A stretch of DNA of 64,000 bases from Bacillus oleivorans (GTDB lineage Bacteria; Bacillota; Bacilli; Bacillales; JC228): assembly GCF_900207585.1 (NCBI RefSeq), contig NZ_OAOP01000013.1, positions 35,305-99,304 on the forward strand, in the 5' to 3' direction. The notes beneath the pieces were generated by a model. It saw nothing but the letters and a program-made list of their open reading frames with translations, was not told the origin of the DNA and did no database searches. The first letter of the stretch is position 1. The number at the start of each line of letters is the position of its first letter. Below are positions 53,807 through 62,957 of the stretch, one piece after another. Both the position numbers and the translations under genes were made by a program.

Positions 53807-54103
53807 TTAAATAAAGTAATAGGAAGAAATAGAGTCCTCTCCATCCTCATCCGAGAATTGATATTTTTTAGCTGCTTTAAACAGCCAGATAATTACGGAA
53901 CTGACAGTCAGTACCTTATTTATTTGTGAAAGCAAATAAAGCGGCTTTAGATTGTGATCCTTGAAGGAATATGAACTTACCAATGGGGTCTCAATGTTCC
54001 TTAATAAAACAGCTAACCCCAGGCTAAGCAAAATCCCGGCATATATCATATAAAAAGTAGAAATACTTGAGACATCCAGCAATAGATCAAACAATGAGAA
54101 CAC
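53807..54103 (-). CDS. Small membrane protein of unknown function
   Basis: This is up to 98 residues with two hydrophobic segments (IYAGILLSLGLAVLL and VLTVSSVIIWLF) and an acidic tail. The GTG at 54103 has little ahead of it. A TTG at 54094, behind TGAGGTG, is a better start. It lies 23 bp upstream of yidC in the same direction and may be co-transcribed with it. I do not recognise the family. Confidence 0.55.
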   Translation of the reverse strand: MFSLFDLLLDVSSISTFYMIYAGILLSLGLAVLLRNIETPLVSSYSFKDHNLKPLYLLSQINKVLTVSSVIIWLFKAAKKYQFSDEDGEDSISSYYFI

Positions 54104-54279
54104 CTCATTAATGATGAGTTTGTGTCTTTACTATAACTTGAATCGATGAAAAGGACAAATGGGAAATATATTCGAGGCACCCCCCCGATATGGTAATGCG
54201 TATGGGTGTGCAGCCATTTTGTCTTTTTTTGTCAATTTATCAACCTATTTTAAATAATTTAAAAATTTCAAATATTTTA

Positions 54280-54362
54280 TTGACTTGGCTATTTTGATGG
54301 GTTACTATACTTAAAAATGAAGTGGAAACTTCAATATTTTTTAGAAAAGAAGTAAAAACGTC
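54280..54362 (+). promoter_or_regulatory. Promoter and two RpiR-type operator sites
   Basis: TTGACT (54280-54285) and TACTAT (54303-54308) are spaced by 17 bp. Downstream TGAAGT, GGAA, ACTTCA (54318-54333) is a perfect inverted repeat. GAAGT, AAAA, ACGTC (54349-54362) is a near copy 30 bp on. An RpiR-family gene is in the operon, so these are probably its operators. Confidence 0.68.
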
Positions 54363-54380
54363 AAGAAGGAGGTTGAAAAA

Positions 54381-54665
54381 TTGAAAGATCAGGAGGAGTT
54401 CATAGAGGACAAAAGGTTTGCTCAGTGTACAAAAGAAATGTGGGCGACGATTGGGTTATTTGTGATTAATATTTTGTTAGTTGGAGGAGTTTCTTTATTA
54501 ATCGGTTTTAATAAAACGGCAGATTCTATGAGTTATATTTTGGGATTTCCTGCGTGGTTCTTTTGGGGAGGCATTATCGGGACTTTGATTTTTTGTATCC
54601 TTCCTTATTTCATGATTAAGTATTTTTACAAAGACATTTCAATTGAAGCTGAGGATGAAGGGTAG
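54381..54665 (+). CDS. YhdT-like small membrane protein (DUF997)
   Basis: This is a 94-residue protein with two hydrophobic segments, of the YhdT type found beside PanF-like symporters. FPAWFFWGGIIGTLIFCILP is the family block. The start is TTG 54381, with AAGGAGG eight bases upstream; no ATG fits. It lies 11 bp before the symporter gene and is probably its small subunit. Confidence 0.82.
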   Translation: MKDQEEFIEDKRFAQCTKEMWATIGLFVINILLVGGVSLLIGFNKTADSMSYILGFPAWFFWGGIIGTLIFCILPYFMIKYFYKDISIEAEDEG

Positions 54666-54676
54666 GTGTTTGTTTA

Positions 54677-56173
54677 ATGAGATGGGATGTATTGATACCA
54701 ATATTTCTTGCTCTGATTGCTACATTTGCAATAGGACTTGTATTACATAGACATATGAAGGTAAAAAATGCAAATTTCCAAGAGGACTACTTTATTGGGG
54801 GACGGTCACTTGGCCCGTTTGTATTGACATTTACTATTCTCGCTTCAGCTGCAAGTGCAGGGACATTTATTGGTTCACCAGGAGTTGCCTATAGTTCCGG
54901 TTTCAGTTGGATCTTAATTTTACTGACTCAAGTCGGTATGGGGGTCTATATCCTAGGGATTCTTGGGAAAAAATTTGCCATCGTTGCGAGAAAGATTAAT
55001 GCGGTGACATTAACTGATTTTTTTAAGGAAAGATATCAAAGTAAAACGGTCGTACTGGGAAGTTCGATAGGGATTATTATCTTCATTAGCGCCTATATGG
55101 TGGCTCAATTTGTAGGGGGAGCGAGAATCTTAGAATCGATAACGGGATTGCCTTATAAAACAGGATTAATAATTTTTGGGCTAGCGGTTGTCCTATACAC
55201 AGTCTATGGCGGTTTTAGAGCGGTTGCAATAACTGATGCCATTCAAGGAGTTATTATGATTTTGGGCGGGGTATTGCTTTGGATTTTCTTCTTAGTTAAA
55301 ACAGAGGGCTTTAGTGGTCTCATCGGACAAATAGCTGCGGAACATCCTGAATTGGTTGAATTACCTGGACCCTCTGGAACAACACCATTAATGCTTTTTT
55401 CCTATTTTATGCTGTTTGGTATTGCAGCAATCGGTTTGCCTCATGCTTCAGTCAGGGGGATGACCTTTAAAAATACGGAGTCCATGCATAAGTCTATTAT
55501 CTATAGCGGTTTTATTATGGCGCTATTTTCGATTTTCTTTGCAACCCTTGGTCCATTTGTCAGGGTGCTTTATCCGGAAATTTCTACACCAGATATGGCT
55601 TTGCCTACTCTCATCTTAGATATAATGCCTGGCTGGGTGGCGGGACTTGTATTATCAGCTCCGCTGGCTGCAATCATGTCAACAGTGAATTCCATGCTCC
55701 TTGTTACTAGCTCCTCAGTTGTTAAAGATATTTACTTAAATTATATCAACCCTAGAGCAAGTGAAAGGAAGATAGCAAAACTATCCTACTTTTCAACACT
55801 AATTATTGGAGTAGGTGTTGTTTTATTCGCCTTGACACCTCCGGATTATTTGCAATTTCTTGTAATTTATGCGATTGGCGGCCTAGAAGCTACATTCTTT
55901 GCTCCGATTGTCTTTGGTCTTTACTGGAAGAGAGCAAATAGATGGGGAGCAATTGTTTCCATGTATTCAGGCTTAATTAGCTATATCATTCTTGGTGAGT
56001 TTTTCCCGAATCCTTTCGGAATGCAAACTATTGTAACAGCAACTGCATTTTCCATTTTCATGATGATTGTATTCAGCTATTTAACTCCACGACCTTCACA
56101 TCAAATTATCAATAATTTCTGGGGCAGCCAGAAAAGTAATGCCTCTAATCTTAAACATCATTCCATTGGATAA
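54677..56173 (+). CDS. Sodium:solute symporter (SSS family, PanF-like)
   Basis: This is a 498-residue transporter with about 13 hydrophobic segments. Family features include YFIGGRSLGPFVLTFTILAS, SAGTFIGSPGVAYSSG and LAAIMSTVNSMLLVTSSS. It resembles the pantothenate symporter. In this operon, with a D-aminoacylase and an RpiR regulator, the substrate is more likely an N-acyl-D-amino acid, amino sugar or related compound. That is inferred from context only. Confidence 0.82.
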   Translation: MRWDVLIPIFLALIATFAIGLVLHRHMKVKNANFQEDYFIGGRSLGPFVLTFTILASAASAGTFIGSPGVAYSSGFSWILILLTQVGMGVYILGILGKKFAIVARKINAVTLTDFFKERYQSKTVVLGSSIGIIIFISAYMVAQFVGGARILESITGLPYKTGLIIFGLAVVLYTVYGGFRAVAITDAIQGVIMILGGVLLWIFFLVKTEGFSGLIGQIAAEHPELVELPGPSGTTPLMLFSYFMLFGIAAIGLPHASVRGMTFKNTESMHKSIIYSGFIMALFSIFFATLGPFVRVLYPEISTPDMALPTLILDIMPGWVAGLVLSAPLAAIMSTVNSMLLVTSSSVVKDIYLNYINPRASERKIAKLSYFSTLIIGVGVVLFALTPPDYLQFLVIYAIGGLEATFFAPIVFGLYWKRANRWGAIVSMYSGLISYIILGEFFPNPFGMQTIVTATAFSIFMMIVFSYLTPRPSHQIINNFWGSQKSNASNLKHHSIG

Positions 56174-56204
56174 ACATTAAAACTTATAGAGGTCAAACCA
56201 TTTT

Positions 56205-57068
56205 ATGAAGATGCTAAAAGAAACGATTCGATTAAAATTTAATGAATTAACAAAAAGACAGCAAATCGTTGCAACTTTTGTAAGTGAGCATGAAGAAAAA
56301 GTAGCGTTTTATACTGCTAAAGAGCTTGGAGACATTACCAATACCAGTGAGTCAACGGTCATTCGTTTTTGTTATAATCTCGGTTTCTCCGGGTACAGTG
56401 ATTTACAGAAGCTAATTCAACAAACAGTCTTAAAAGAGAAACATGATGAAACTTTTGAAAATTATCGTCATTCAACAGAAGCTCTTAGCGGAAATCAGCA
56501 GCTTATTGAACATACACTTGCAGAAGATATTTACTATATTAAAAAGCTTTCAGAATCAATTGATCTAGAGACGTTAAAAGTCATTATTAAGAGAATTGTA
56601 GAAAGTAAGAATCGCATCATATTAGGATTTAGAAGTTCCCATGCCCCGGCTAGTTGGCTTGCTTTTAGTCTTAATGTTGTAATCGGAAATTCGCACCTTT
56701 ATCGTGTTGACATTGATGATGCGATTCATATCATCTCACAAATTTCAACTGACAGTTTAGTGATTGCTTTTTCGTTTCCCCGGTATGCACAAGAGACGCT
56801 TACCTTTGTGCAGGCTGCAAAGAAACGCGGGGCATCCATTCTTGCCATTACAGATAATGAGCTTTCTCCAGTAGGCATTCTGGCAGATTATTTGTTGAAA
56901 GTGCAATCACCAACACCTTCTGCATTGAAGGGAATGCCAGTCATTTTTTCGTTACTTAACTTGTTAGTAAACGCAGTTGCCGTTTCTGATTGGGAGGATG
57001 TAAAGAAGAGATTAGACGAATACGAAAATATTAGCTATGACTTCTTTCCATTTGTTAAACCTGAATAA
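56205..57068 (+). CDS. RpiR/MurR-family transcriptional regulator
   Basis: This is a 287-residue protein. The N-terminal HTH_6 domain reads LTKRQQIVATFVSEHEEKV and TSESTVIRFCYNLGFSGYSD. The C-terminal SIS (sugar-phosphate-binding) domain contains LGFRSSHAPA and VIAFSFPRYAQETL. It lies between the symporter and the deacylase and probably acts on the two inverted repeats at 54318-54362. The effector may be an amino-sugar phosphate or an acyl amino acid. Confidence 0.88.
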   Translation: MKMLKETIRLKFNELTKRQQIVATFVSEHEEKVAFYTAKELGDITNTSESTVIRFCYNLGFSGYSDLQKLIQQTVLKEKHDETFENYRHSTEALSGNQQLIEHTLAEDIYYIKKLSESIDLETLKVIIKRIVESKNRIILGFRSSHAPASWLAFSLNVVIGNSHLYRVDIDDAIHIISQISTDSLVIAFSFPRYAQETLTFVQAAKKRGASILAITDNELSPVGILADYLLKVQSPTPSALKGMPVIFSLLNLLVNAVAVSDWEDVKKRLDEYENISYDFFPFVKPE

Positions 57069-57113
57069 TTCTCTATTCATTAATAGCCATCTGAAATTAC
57101 AGGAGGTCTTACC

Positions 57114-58718
57114 ATGTTTGATTATATAATTAAAAATGGACATATATACGACGGGACAGAAAATCCATGGACTAAGTCTGATTTAGGTATTAAAGACGGA
57201 ATCATTTGTAAGATTGGTGATTTAAACAATGAAAGTGCGAAAAGAATCATCTATGCCAACAAAATGGCAGTAACTCCTGGATTTATTGACACACATGTTC
57301 ATTCTGATCTCCTTTGTATAAAACCGGAGATTCATAAAATTAAAGTTTTACAAGGAGTAACAACGGAATTATTTGGCCAGGATGGGATCTCAGTAGCCCC
57401 TGTATCAGAGGAAACCAAGCCGCTTTGGCAAAAACAATTAAAAGGTTTAAATGGTGATATTGGTGATTGGCCATGGAATTCAATTGAGGAATATCTCAAC
57501 TTTTTAGATCAATCCGACATTGCTGGGAATGCGACTTACCTTGTTCCACATGGTGCTGTTCGGACATTGGTAATGGGATTTGACGGCCGTGAAGCTACCA
57601 AAGAGGAAATGATTAAAATGAGAGAACTAGTTGAGGAAGGAATGAAACAAGGGGCAGTAGGATTATCTTCAGGGCTTGTTTATCCGCCTAACGTATTCTC
57701 GAATAAGGAAGAGCTAATTGAGATTTGTAAGGGAGCAGCAAAATATAATGGCTGTTTTGTAGTCCATATTCGTAACGAAAGTAATAAGTCACTTGAAGCG
57801 TTAGAAGAAGTAATAGATGTAGCTAGACAATCAGGTGTGCGACTCCATGTGTCTCATTTTAAGGTTGCCGGAAAAATAAATCGATCCAAGTATGAACAGG
57901 CTCTGGATAAAATGGAAGAAGCAAGGAATGAAGGTATTGAAGTAACCTTCGATCAATATCCTTATACTGCAGGATCCACGGTTTTTCATGCGATACTTCC
58001 CCCCTGGATGCATTCAGGAGGAACTGCAGAATTATTGGAAAAATTAAAAGACACGGATGTACAGGCGCGTATAAAAGAAGATTTTAAGAATAATAGTGAT
58101 TATGAAAACTGGGTTCTTACTTGCGGGTGGGAGAATATCACTCTAACCTCTGTTTCAACTGAAAAGAACCGCTGGGTTGAAGGAAAAAATATGGTTGAAA
58201 TTTCAGAGTTGCTGGGAATTGAACCTGAAGACGCAGCTTTTCAGCTTCTTCTTGAAGAAAATGCCGGAATCACTATGCTTGTGCATTGGGGCGAAGAAGA
58301 AGTAATAACTGGCGGGATGCAGCATCCATTACAAATTGTCGGCTCTGACGGTATTTTTGGAGGTAAACCGCATCCGCGTCTTTACGGAACGTATCCTAGA
58401 GTATTAGGGCATTTTGTTAGAGATAAACAAGCATTAACACTGGAACAGGCGGTTCGTAAAATGACAGGTGCACCTGCCCAATTGTTACGGCTTAAGAACA
58501 GAGGCCTCATAAAAGAAGGATATGCTGCTGATATTGTTATTTTTGATCCGGATACCATCAAAGATAATGCAACCTATGAAGATCCTCTACAAGAACCAAC
58601 CGGTATCCATTATGTATTTGTTAATGGCCAACTAGCAGCAGAAGATGGGAAATTCTTAGGTGCTACGGCTGGCCAGGTGTTACGAAGAGAAGGGGAATAT
58701 GTTGAGACTGTAAACTAA
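57114..58718 (+). CDS. Cytoplasmic N-acyl-D-amino-acid deacylase (D-aminoacylase)
   Basis: This is a 534-residue amidohydrolase without a signal peptide. Motifs are GFIDTHVHSD (metal ligands H61 and H63), then LHVSHFKVAG, TFDQYPYTAG and IVGSDGIFGG with the catalytic Asp, and HPRLYGTYPRVLG. Length and motifs fit D-aminoacylase, the cytoplasmic relative of the secreted one at 23535. CAGGAGG precedes ATG 57114. It is the last gene of the RpiR operon, so import and deacylation are linked. Confidence 0.88.
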   Translation: MFDYIIKNGHIYDGTENPWTKSDLGIKDGIICKIGDLNNESAKRIIYANKMAVTPGFIDTHVHSDLLCIKPEIHKIKVLQGVTTELFGQDGISVAPVSEETKPLWQKQLKGLNGDIGDWPWNSIEEYLNFLDQSDIAGNATYLVPHGAVRTLVMGFDGREATKEEMIKMRELVEEGMKQGAVGLSSGLVYPPNVFSNKEELIEICKGAAKYNGCFVVHIRNESNKSLEALEEVIDVARQSGVRLHVSHFKVAGKINRSKYEQALDKMEEARNEGIEVTFDQYPYTAGSTVFHAILPPWMHSGGTAELLEKLKDTDVQARIKEDFKNNSDYENWVLTCGWENITLTSVSTEKNRWVEGKNMVEISELLGIEPEDAAFQLLLEENAGITMLVHWGEEEVITGGMQHPLQIVGSDGIFGGKPHPRLYGTYPRVLGHFVRDKQALTLEQAVRKMTGAPAQLLRLKNRGLIKEGYAADIVIFDPDTIKDNATYEDPLQEPTGIHYVFVNGQLAAEDGKFLGATAGQVLRREGEYVETVN

Positions 58719-58771
58719 TCTTTAAGTTTAGAAAATTTTACAAGTCAGTAAGTCCCATTTCATCAAAAGGA

Positions 58772-58822
58772 TACTAATTGGCCAGACCCCTCGTGGTAAA
58801 GAGTTACCACGCACGAGAGTCA
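58772..58822 (+). terminator. Repeat-type terminator after the D-aminoacylase gene
   Basis: GGCCAGACCCCTCGTGG faces CCACGCACGAGAGTCAGGCC, giving an interrupted stem of the GGTCAGGCC family. The T-run is weak. Confidence 0.6.
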
Positions 58823-58827
58823 GGCCA

Positions 58828-59002
58828 TTGTAAAAATTTTAAACTTGTGTATAATCTATGGTAATTGCATATGTTAAAAGTTTTCTAGGGTTCCGCAACA
58901 ATGGTGTTGGACTGGTCCGAGAGAAAACTCACAGCTATGCTGTGTCACGGAAGGATAAAAGCCTGGGAGATACTGTTTAACAGTAATCTCTCAGGTTTTT
59001 TT
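58828..59002 (+). promoter_or_regulatory. Guanidine-I (ykkC) riboswitch with terminator and promoter
   Basis: The promoter is TTGTAA (58828-58833) and TATAAT (58850-58855), 16 bp apart. The aptamer (about 58880-58969) has the conserved CTAGGGTTCCG, ACTGGTCCGAGAG, CACGGAAGGATAAAAGCC and GGGAG blocks of the ykkC class. Its 3' part overlaps a strong terminator (CCTGGGAGAT with ATCTCTCAGG at 58962-58995, then seven T). Guanidine binding should prevent termination and turn on the two exporter genes. Confidence 0.93.
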
Positions 59003-59037
59003 GTTTTAAGTAAAATTCAAGAAGGAGGTTATATTGA

Positions 59038-59379
59038 ATGAATGCTAATTGGCTTAAAGTGTTTATTGGTGCATTTTTTGAAGTATTTTGGGTTATCGGT
59101 CTAAAACATGCAAATGGTTTTTGGACCTGGACAGGAACAGGCATCTCGATTTTTATAAGTTTCTATTTAATAATAATGGCTAGCCGGAAACTTCCGGTCG
59201 GGACTGTATATGCAGTGTTTGTAGGATTGGGGACAGCAGGAACAGTCATATCTGAAATCATATTTTTTGGAGAACCAATCAAAATGGAAAAAATTATTTT
59301 GATTTTACTATTACTAGCTGGTGTTATTGGATTGAAGTTAATAACAAAAGACGATATGGAGGAAGGAGTTGAGTCCTAA
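59038..59379 (+). CDS. ykkC: SMR-family guanidinium exporter subunit (YkkC-like)
   Basis: This is a 113-residue, four-helix small multidrug resistance protein. It has the membrane-embedded Glu in [17 protein letters not shown] and the [18 protein letters not shown] block. Under a guanidine riboswitch it is a guanidinium exporter; here it is one half of a heterodimer with the next gene. AAGGAGG precedes ATG 59038, and the stop overlaps the next start. Confidence 0.9.
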   Translation: MNANWLKVFIGAFFEVFWVIGLKHANGFWTWTGTGISIFISFYLIIMASRKLPVGTVYAVFVGLGTAGTVISEIIFFGEPIKMEKIILILLLLAGVIGLKLITKDDMEEGVES

Positions 59380-59693
59380 TGGCCTGGGTATCATTAATCA
59401 TAGCAGGATTATGTGAAGCATTTGGTGTTTTATCCATTAATAAATGGATTAACAGTCGTAATTGGAAATCCTTATTATTAATAATTCTCGGATTTGGAGC
59501 TAGTTTTCTATTTCTTGCTTATGCAATGAAAACTCTGCCTATGGGGACAGCTTATGCAATATGGACAGGAATTGGCTCATCTGGCGGAGCAATATTAGGC
59601 ATCATATTTTACGGTGAATCAAAAGAATGGAGAAGAATTGCATGTATTGTAACTATTTTAGGTGCGGCAATTGGACTAAAACTCGTTTCGTAA
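59379..59693 (+). CDS. ykkD: SMR-family guanidinium exporter subunit (YkkD-like)
   Basis: This is a 104-residue, four-helix partner of the preceding protein, with the active Glu in GLCEAFGVLSINKW and TLPMGTAYAIWTGIGSSGG. It shares a base with the ykkC stop (TAATG), so equal production is expected. Together the pair should export guanidinium in exchange for protons. Confidence 0.9.
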   Translation: MAWVSLIIAGLCEAFGVLSINKWINSRNWKSLLLIILGFGASFLFLAYAMKTLPMGTAYAIWTGIGSSGGAILGIIFYGESKEWRRIACIVTILGAAIGLKLVS

Positions 59694-60032
59694 AATAATT
59701 ATTTTAATGCGAGTCAAAACAAAAGAAGTAGCGGACCGCCTAGCTGAAGAGGAGGTGGTACGTTTATATCAACATCAAACTAGCAGTTCACTACGGTATA
59801 TAGTTGCTAAGATCAGCTGTTCAATGCACCTAATCTCATTATTATCTTAATCCAAAATATAATTTAAAGATACATTGAATCAACCTTGACAAGATAGTAT
59901 TTAATAATGATTAATAACCATAATAATATTATGTAAACAGTGCGGAAGCCTATATTTTCAATAAAAGTCGATTTGTGTGACCTACCCCTTAATGTGCTAA
60001 CGTATTTGGGGGCAGGTCGCTCATGGGTTTAC
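59694..60032. other. Intergenic stretch with a repeat-type hairpin
   Basis: No supported gene. A 48-codon frame from ATG 59707 has no ribosome binding site. At 59979-60018 GACCTACCCC and GGGGGCAGGTC form a hairpin that probably terminates the leftward acetyltransferase gene; it resembles the GGTCAGGCC repeats only loosely. Confidence 0.55.
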
Positions 60033-60539
60033 TTATTTAATTATCAACCGAAACGCTTTCACAACAATTCCATCATTAGCCGGCACAAAATCGTATTGCG
60101 GCAAACGTTCAAAGCCCATTCTTGAATAGAGGCTGATTGCATTTTTCATAAATTCGCCAGTATGAAGTCCGATAGCATATAAGTCTTTAGCTTTCGTTCT
60201 TTTTATACACTCCGAAATGAGAGAGGTGGCTACTCCTTTTCCTTGGGCATCGGGGGCAACCGCGAGCATCCTTATTTCTGGGTAATCCAGTTCCTCTACA
60301 TACCCATCGTATGCATCCATTTTTGGAGGAAATAATGCAACACTGCCGACAATCTGACCATTTAGTTCCGCAACAATCACCTCAACATTTGGCTCCGTAT
60401 CTGCAGTTGAAAGGATTGCCTTCTTAAGTGCATTCCAGTGGTCAGCTGGAATAACCTGTGCGTGCTCATGATAGGCCGCAACTCTTTGTTTACGAATAAA
60501 TTCCATTTCTTCATTTAAGGCATCACGTATTTTTAACAT
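60033..60539 (-). CDS. GNAT-family N-acetyltransferase
   Basis: This is a 168-residue acetyltransferase. The acetyl-CoA binding block is MLAVAPDAQGKGVATSLISE, and YSRMGFERLPQYDF closes the fold. It lies 17 bp after the glutathionyl-hydroquinone-reductase-like gene in the same direction, so the two are probably co-transcribed. The substrate is unknown; a small amine or antibiotic is typical. Confidence 0.87.
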   Translation of the reverse strand: MLKIRDALNEEMEFIRKQRVAAYHEHAQVIPADHWNALKKAILSTADTEPNVEVIVAELNGQIVGSVALFPPKMDAYDGYVEELDYPEIRMLAVAPDAQGKGVATSLISECIKRTKAKDLYAIGLHTGEFMKNAISLYSRMGFERLPQYDFVPANDGIVVKAFRLIIK

Positions 60540-60556
60540 GATTTGAGCTCCCCAAT

Positions 60557-61558
60557 CTATGGCTGGATTAAAAATTTTTCTTGGCTTTTACTTAAGGTTT
60601 CACGATTATGCGGCAGGTTCCAAACAGATATATCTGGACCTTTAGGCAGAATTTTAATTTCAGGTTTATCAGGTGAAATTGTGATGGATAAATGGTAGTG
60701 CCGTTTGATCGCAGCAAAATCAGTCGTATCCCCAAAGCCAGGTGTTTGATATAAATCGCGGACATAGCCCCAGAGGTTAGGGAACTCGCGAATCAGATTT
60801 CTGTTTGTATTGAAAGCATTGTAGTAAGCTGCATCAAAACGAACAAGCGTCGTATAGAGGCGCACATCAGAATCGGTGATGTAATCCCCGAATAAGAACC
60901 TCTGATTAGAAAGCCTTTCCTCTAATTCATCTAATCTTGCAAAAAGGGTATCGTATGCTTTTTCATAGGCTTCCTGAGACTGAGCAAAGCCGCATTTATA
61001 TACGCCGTTGTTAACATCATGGAAAATGACATCGTTTAAAGCATCGATCTGTTCACGCAAATGTATAGGGTATAGATCAGGAGCATTTTTTTTATGAAAC
61101 GGTGCCCAATCCACTTCGAGATAATTAGTTAGCTTAAAATAATCATTTTGGACCGCGTGTTTCTTTTTAATGTCGACTAGTACTGGAACTGTTGGCCGTC
61201 CCTCATAATCCGAATCTGCATTTTTATAAACCTCGCTCACATATCGAATGCCTAAAAGAGGATCAACCCCGTCTTTATCTAAAGAAAATTCCCAGTCGAC
61301 CCGGTCAATCCTAGGGCGCATCGGACTTGCCGTACCCAGGCTAATCACGTTTTCCAGACCTAAAATCTTTCGGACAATGACCGAGCGATGCTCCCAGGGA
61401 CAAGCCGCTGACCATAATAAGCGATATCGCCCTGATTCAACCGGCAATTGACCCGGTAGGTTTCCGAATGGTGTGGTAAATCTATTTTTTTGCCTGTTAA
61501 AGGAACCGTCAGCCTTAATTTCGTGGGGTTTCTTGGATTGCTCTTCAACTTCAGTCAT
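60557..61558 (-). CDS. Glutathione S-transferase-like protein (glutathionyl-hydroquinone reductase family)
   Basis: This is a 333-residue protein of the ECM4/YqjG type. The active site is SAACPWEHRSVIV with the single catalytic Cys. VPVLVDIKKKHAVQNDY is the cis-Pro region, and RLYTTLVRFDAAYYNAF is the typical C-terminal helical domain. In thiol systems of Bacilli, bacillithiol may replace glutathione as the cofactor. It reduces conjugated hydroquinones. GAAAGGGTGG precedes the start. Confidence 0.85.
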   Translation of the reverse strand: MTEVEEQSKKPHEIKADGSFNRQKNRFTTPFGNLPGQLPVESGRYRLLWSAACPWEHRSVIVRKILGLENVISLGTASPMRPRIDRVDWEFSLDKDGVDPLLGIRYVSEVYKNADSDYEGRPTVPVLVDIKKKHAVQNDYFKLTNYLEVDWAPFHKKNAPDLYPIHLREQIDALNDVIFHDVNNGVYKCGFAQSQEAYEKAYDTLFARLDELEERLSNQRFLFGDYITDSDVRLYTTLVRFDAAYYNAFNTNRNLIREFPNLWGYVRDLYQTPGFGDTTDFAAIKRHYHLSITISPDKPEIKILPKGPDISVWNLPHNRETLSKSQEKFLIQP

Positions 61559-61695
61559 GTAACCACCCTTTCTAATGGAAGTGTCGGAAAATATGTAATA
61601 ATAAAAAAAGTAAACTTTACCGTATTTTAGTTTTTTTATAGAGTCCTAGTCAAATAAATGATTTTAGTATTTATAATCTGGGAATCCCTTTCGTA

Positions 61696-61875
61696 TCGGA
61701 CATAGGATCCGCTATTTCTATAATTTAGTGGGATCTTGAGATTTTGCGGACATGAGATCCGTTATTGAGTGATTTTTATTGGAAAATGCCCTGATTTCTG
61801 CTGAATAACGGAACGTATGTCCGCTCGGTTAGAAAAACCCCTGAATTTTATCTGAATAACGGAACCTATGTCCGC
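61696..61875. repeat. Four copies of a 21-bp GCGGACAT...CCGTTATT repeat in inverted arrangement
   Basis: Copies lie at 61696-61717 and 61746-61766 (GCGGACAT, then GATCCGTTATT) and, in reverse orientation, at 61804-61824 and 61855-61875 (AATAACGGAAC, then TATGTCCGC). Opposite copies can pair into long hairpins. This 300-bp gap between the GST-like and lipoprotein genes holds no coding frame. Confidence 0.8.
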
Positions 61876-61965
61876 TAACCCCAAGTTAAGTCTGATGCCT
61901 CGGGAATAAAAAATACCGAGGAAGAAAATATTACCTTTTATAAGACAAGTGATCAGGAGGTTTAC

Positions 61966-62799
61966 ATGAAGGGACTAACAGGAAAGGTACCATTACTAAT
62001 TACAATACTGTTATGTGTTATGACAGGATGCGGAACAGCGATAGATGAGGGAGATGAAGGCACTGCTGGAGAAGGTAATGGTGCAGCAGCCAAGGCAGAA
62101 ATCCAGGAGAGGCTGGATGCTCAAGTGAATTTTAATAAGGAAGCTAATGAAACGCTTGGCTACATGGAGGGAGAGGATTTCCCTCATTTTCGCAATGAAC
62201 TGAACCTGATTGCAACTGCGATTGGCAGTGATGTCCGCTTAGAATCAAACAGTGATGAGGAAATAAATAACGTTATTTCAACTCTGCAAACCGCCATTGA
62301 AGAGCTTGCCGATGAAGAGGCTGTAAACGCACTTGAAAAGCTGCACTCCAGTCAGGTGATTTATACAACTGTTTTTCAGACAGATATCGGGTACGCCATG
62401 AATTGGATCGATATAACAAGCTCGGAAAGCACTTTTAACTTTTTTATAACTTATAAATCCAAAGAGCTTACGGAAGAAAGTGAGATAATCGAAGAAATAA
62501 ACTCGACCATAGATGTGATGGAGTTTTCTGTTTTGGGCAGCTTAACCGACTTAAAAGGAGAAGCAGAATTTTATGGAGATGACTTTCCTGAAGAAGAACG
62601 GACACTGTTAAACCAAACCATCGAAAGTATGACATCCTGCTATAACGGACAAATTGCGATCCTTGAGAGTTTAAAACCAGGGGCAGAACAAAAGGGAGTC
62701 TCTGTTGATGAGCAATTAGACACCGTTATTTCCGATTTCGAAGAAGCGCAAACAACCAAAGAGGAATTGGAGCAGAGTTATGGATTAAATCAGGAGTAA
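61966..62799 (+). CDS. Lipoprotein of unknown function
   Basis: This is a 277-residue lipoprotein with lipobox VMTGC (C22), a Gly/Glu-rich linker to about residue 45, and a mostly helical remainder (EIQERLDAQVNFNKEANETL). The strong acidity and regular heptads suggest a helical bundle outside the membrane. TCAGGAGG precedes ATG 61966. The EEINNVISTLQTAIEELADE block resembles putative DUF-type spore or cell wall lipoproteins only loosely. Confidence 0.75.
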   Translation: MKGLTGKVPLLITILLCVMTGCGTAIDEGDEGTAGEGNGAAAKAEIQERLDAQVNFNKEANETLGYMEGEDFPHFRNELNLIATAIGSDVRLESNSDEEINNVISTLQTAIEELADEEAVNALEKLHSSQVIYTTVFQTDIGYAMNWIDITSSESTFNFFITYKSKELTEESEIIEEINSTIDVMEFSVLGSLTDLKGEAEFYGDDFPEEERTLLNQTIESMTSCYNGQIAILESLKPGAEQKGVSVDEQLDTVISDFEEAQTTKEELEQSYGLNQE

Positions 62800-62864
62800 G
62801 AGATGGTGGTATGGCGATTAGCGATTAATCATAGGAAGAGACAAATCAGGTGTATTCAAAAAAT

Positions 62865-62957
62865 TTGACAAAAAAATTTATTTATGCTATAATTTACAGT
62901 TTACGAAAAATCGGGTAATATGGGATTCTCCTGGCCAGGGGAATCCTATTTTTTTTA
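62865..62957 (+). promoter_or_regulatory. Sigma-A promoter and leader hairpin (possible attenuator)
   Basis: TTGACA (62865-62870) and TATAAT (62888-62893) are spaced by exactly 17 bp. About 25-30 bases into the transcript GGATTC, TCC, TGGCCA, GG, GAATCC (62923-62946) folds into a tight hairpin, followed by eight T. This is a terminator in front of its own gene, so expression may depend on antitermination. Confidence 0.7.

Noticed and set aside
59707..59850. 48-codon frame after ykkD
   Set aside because: No ribosome binding site and no similarity that I recognise.
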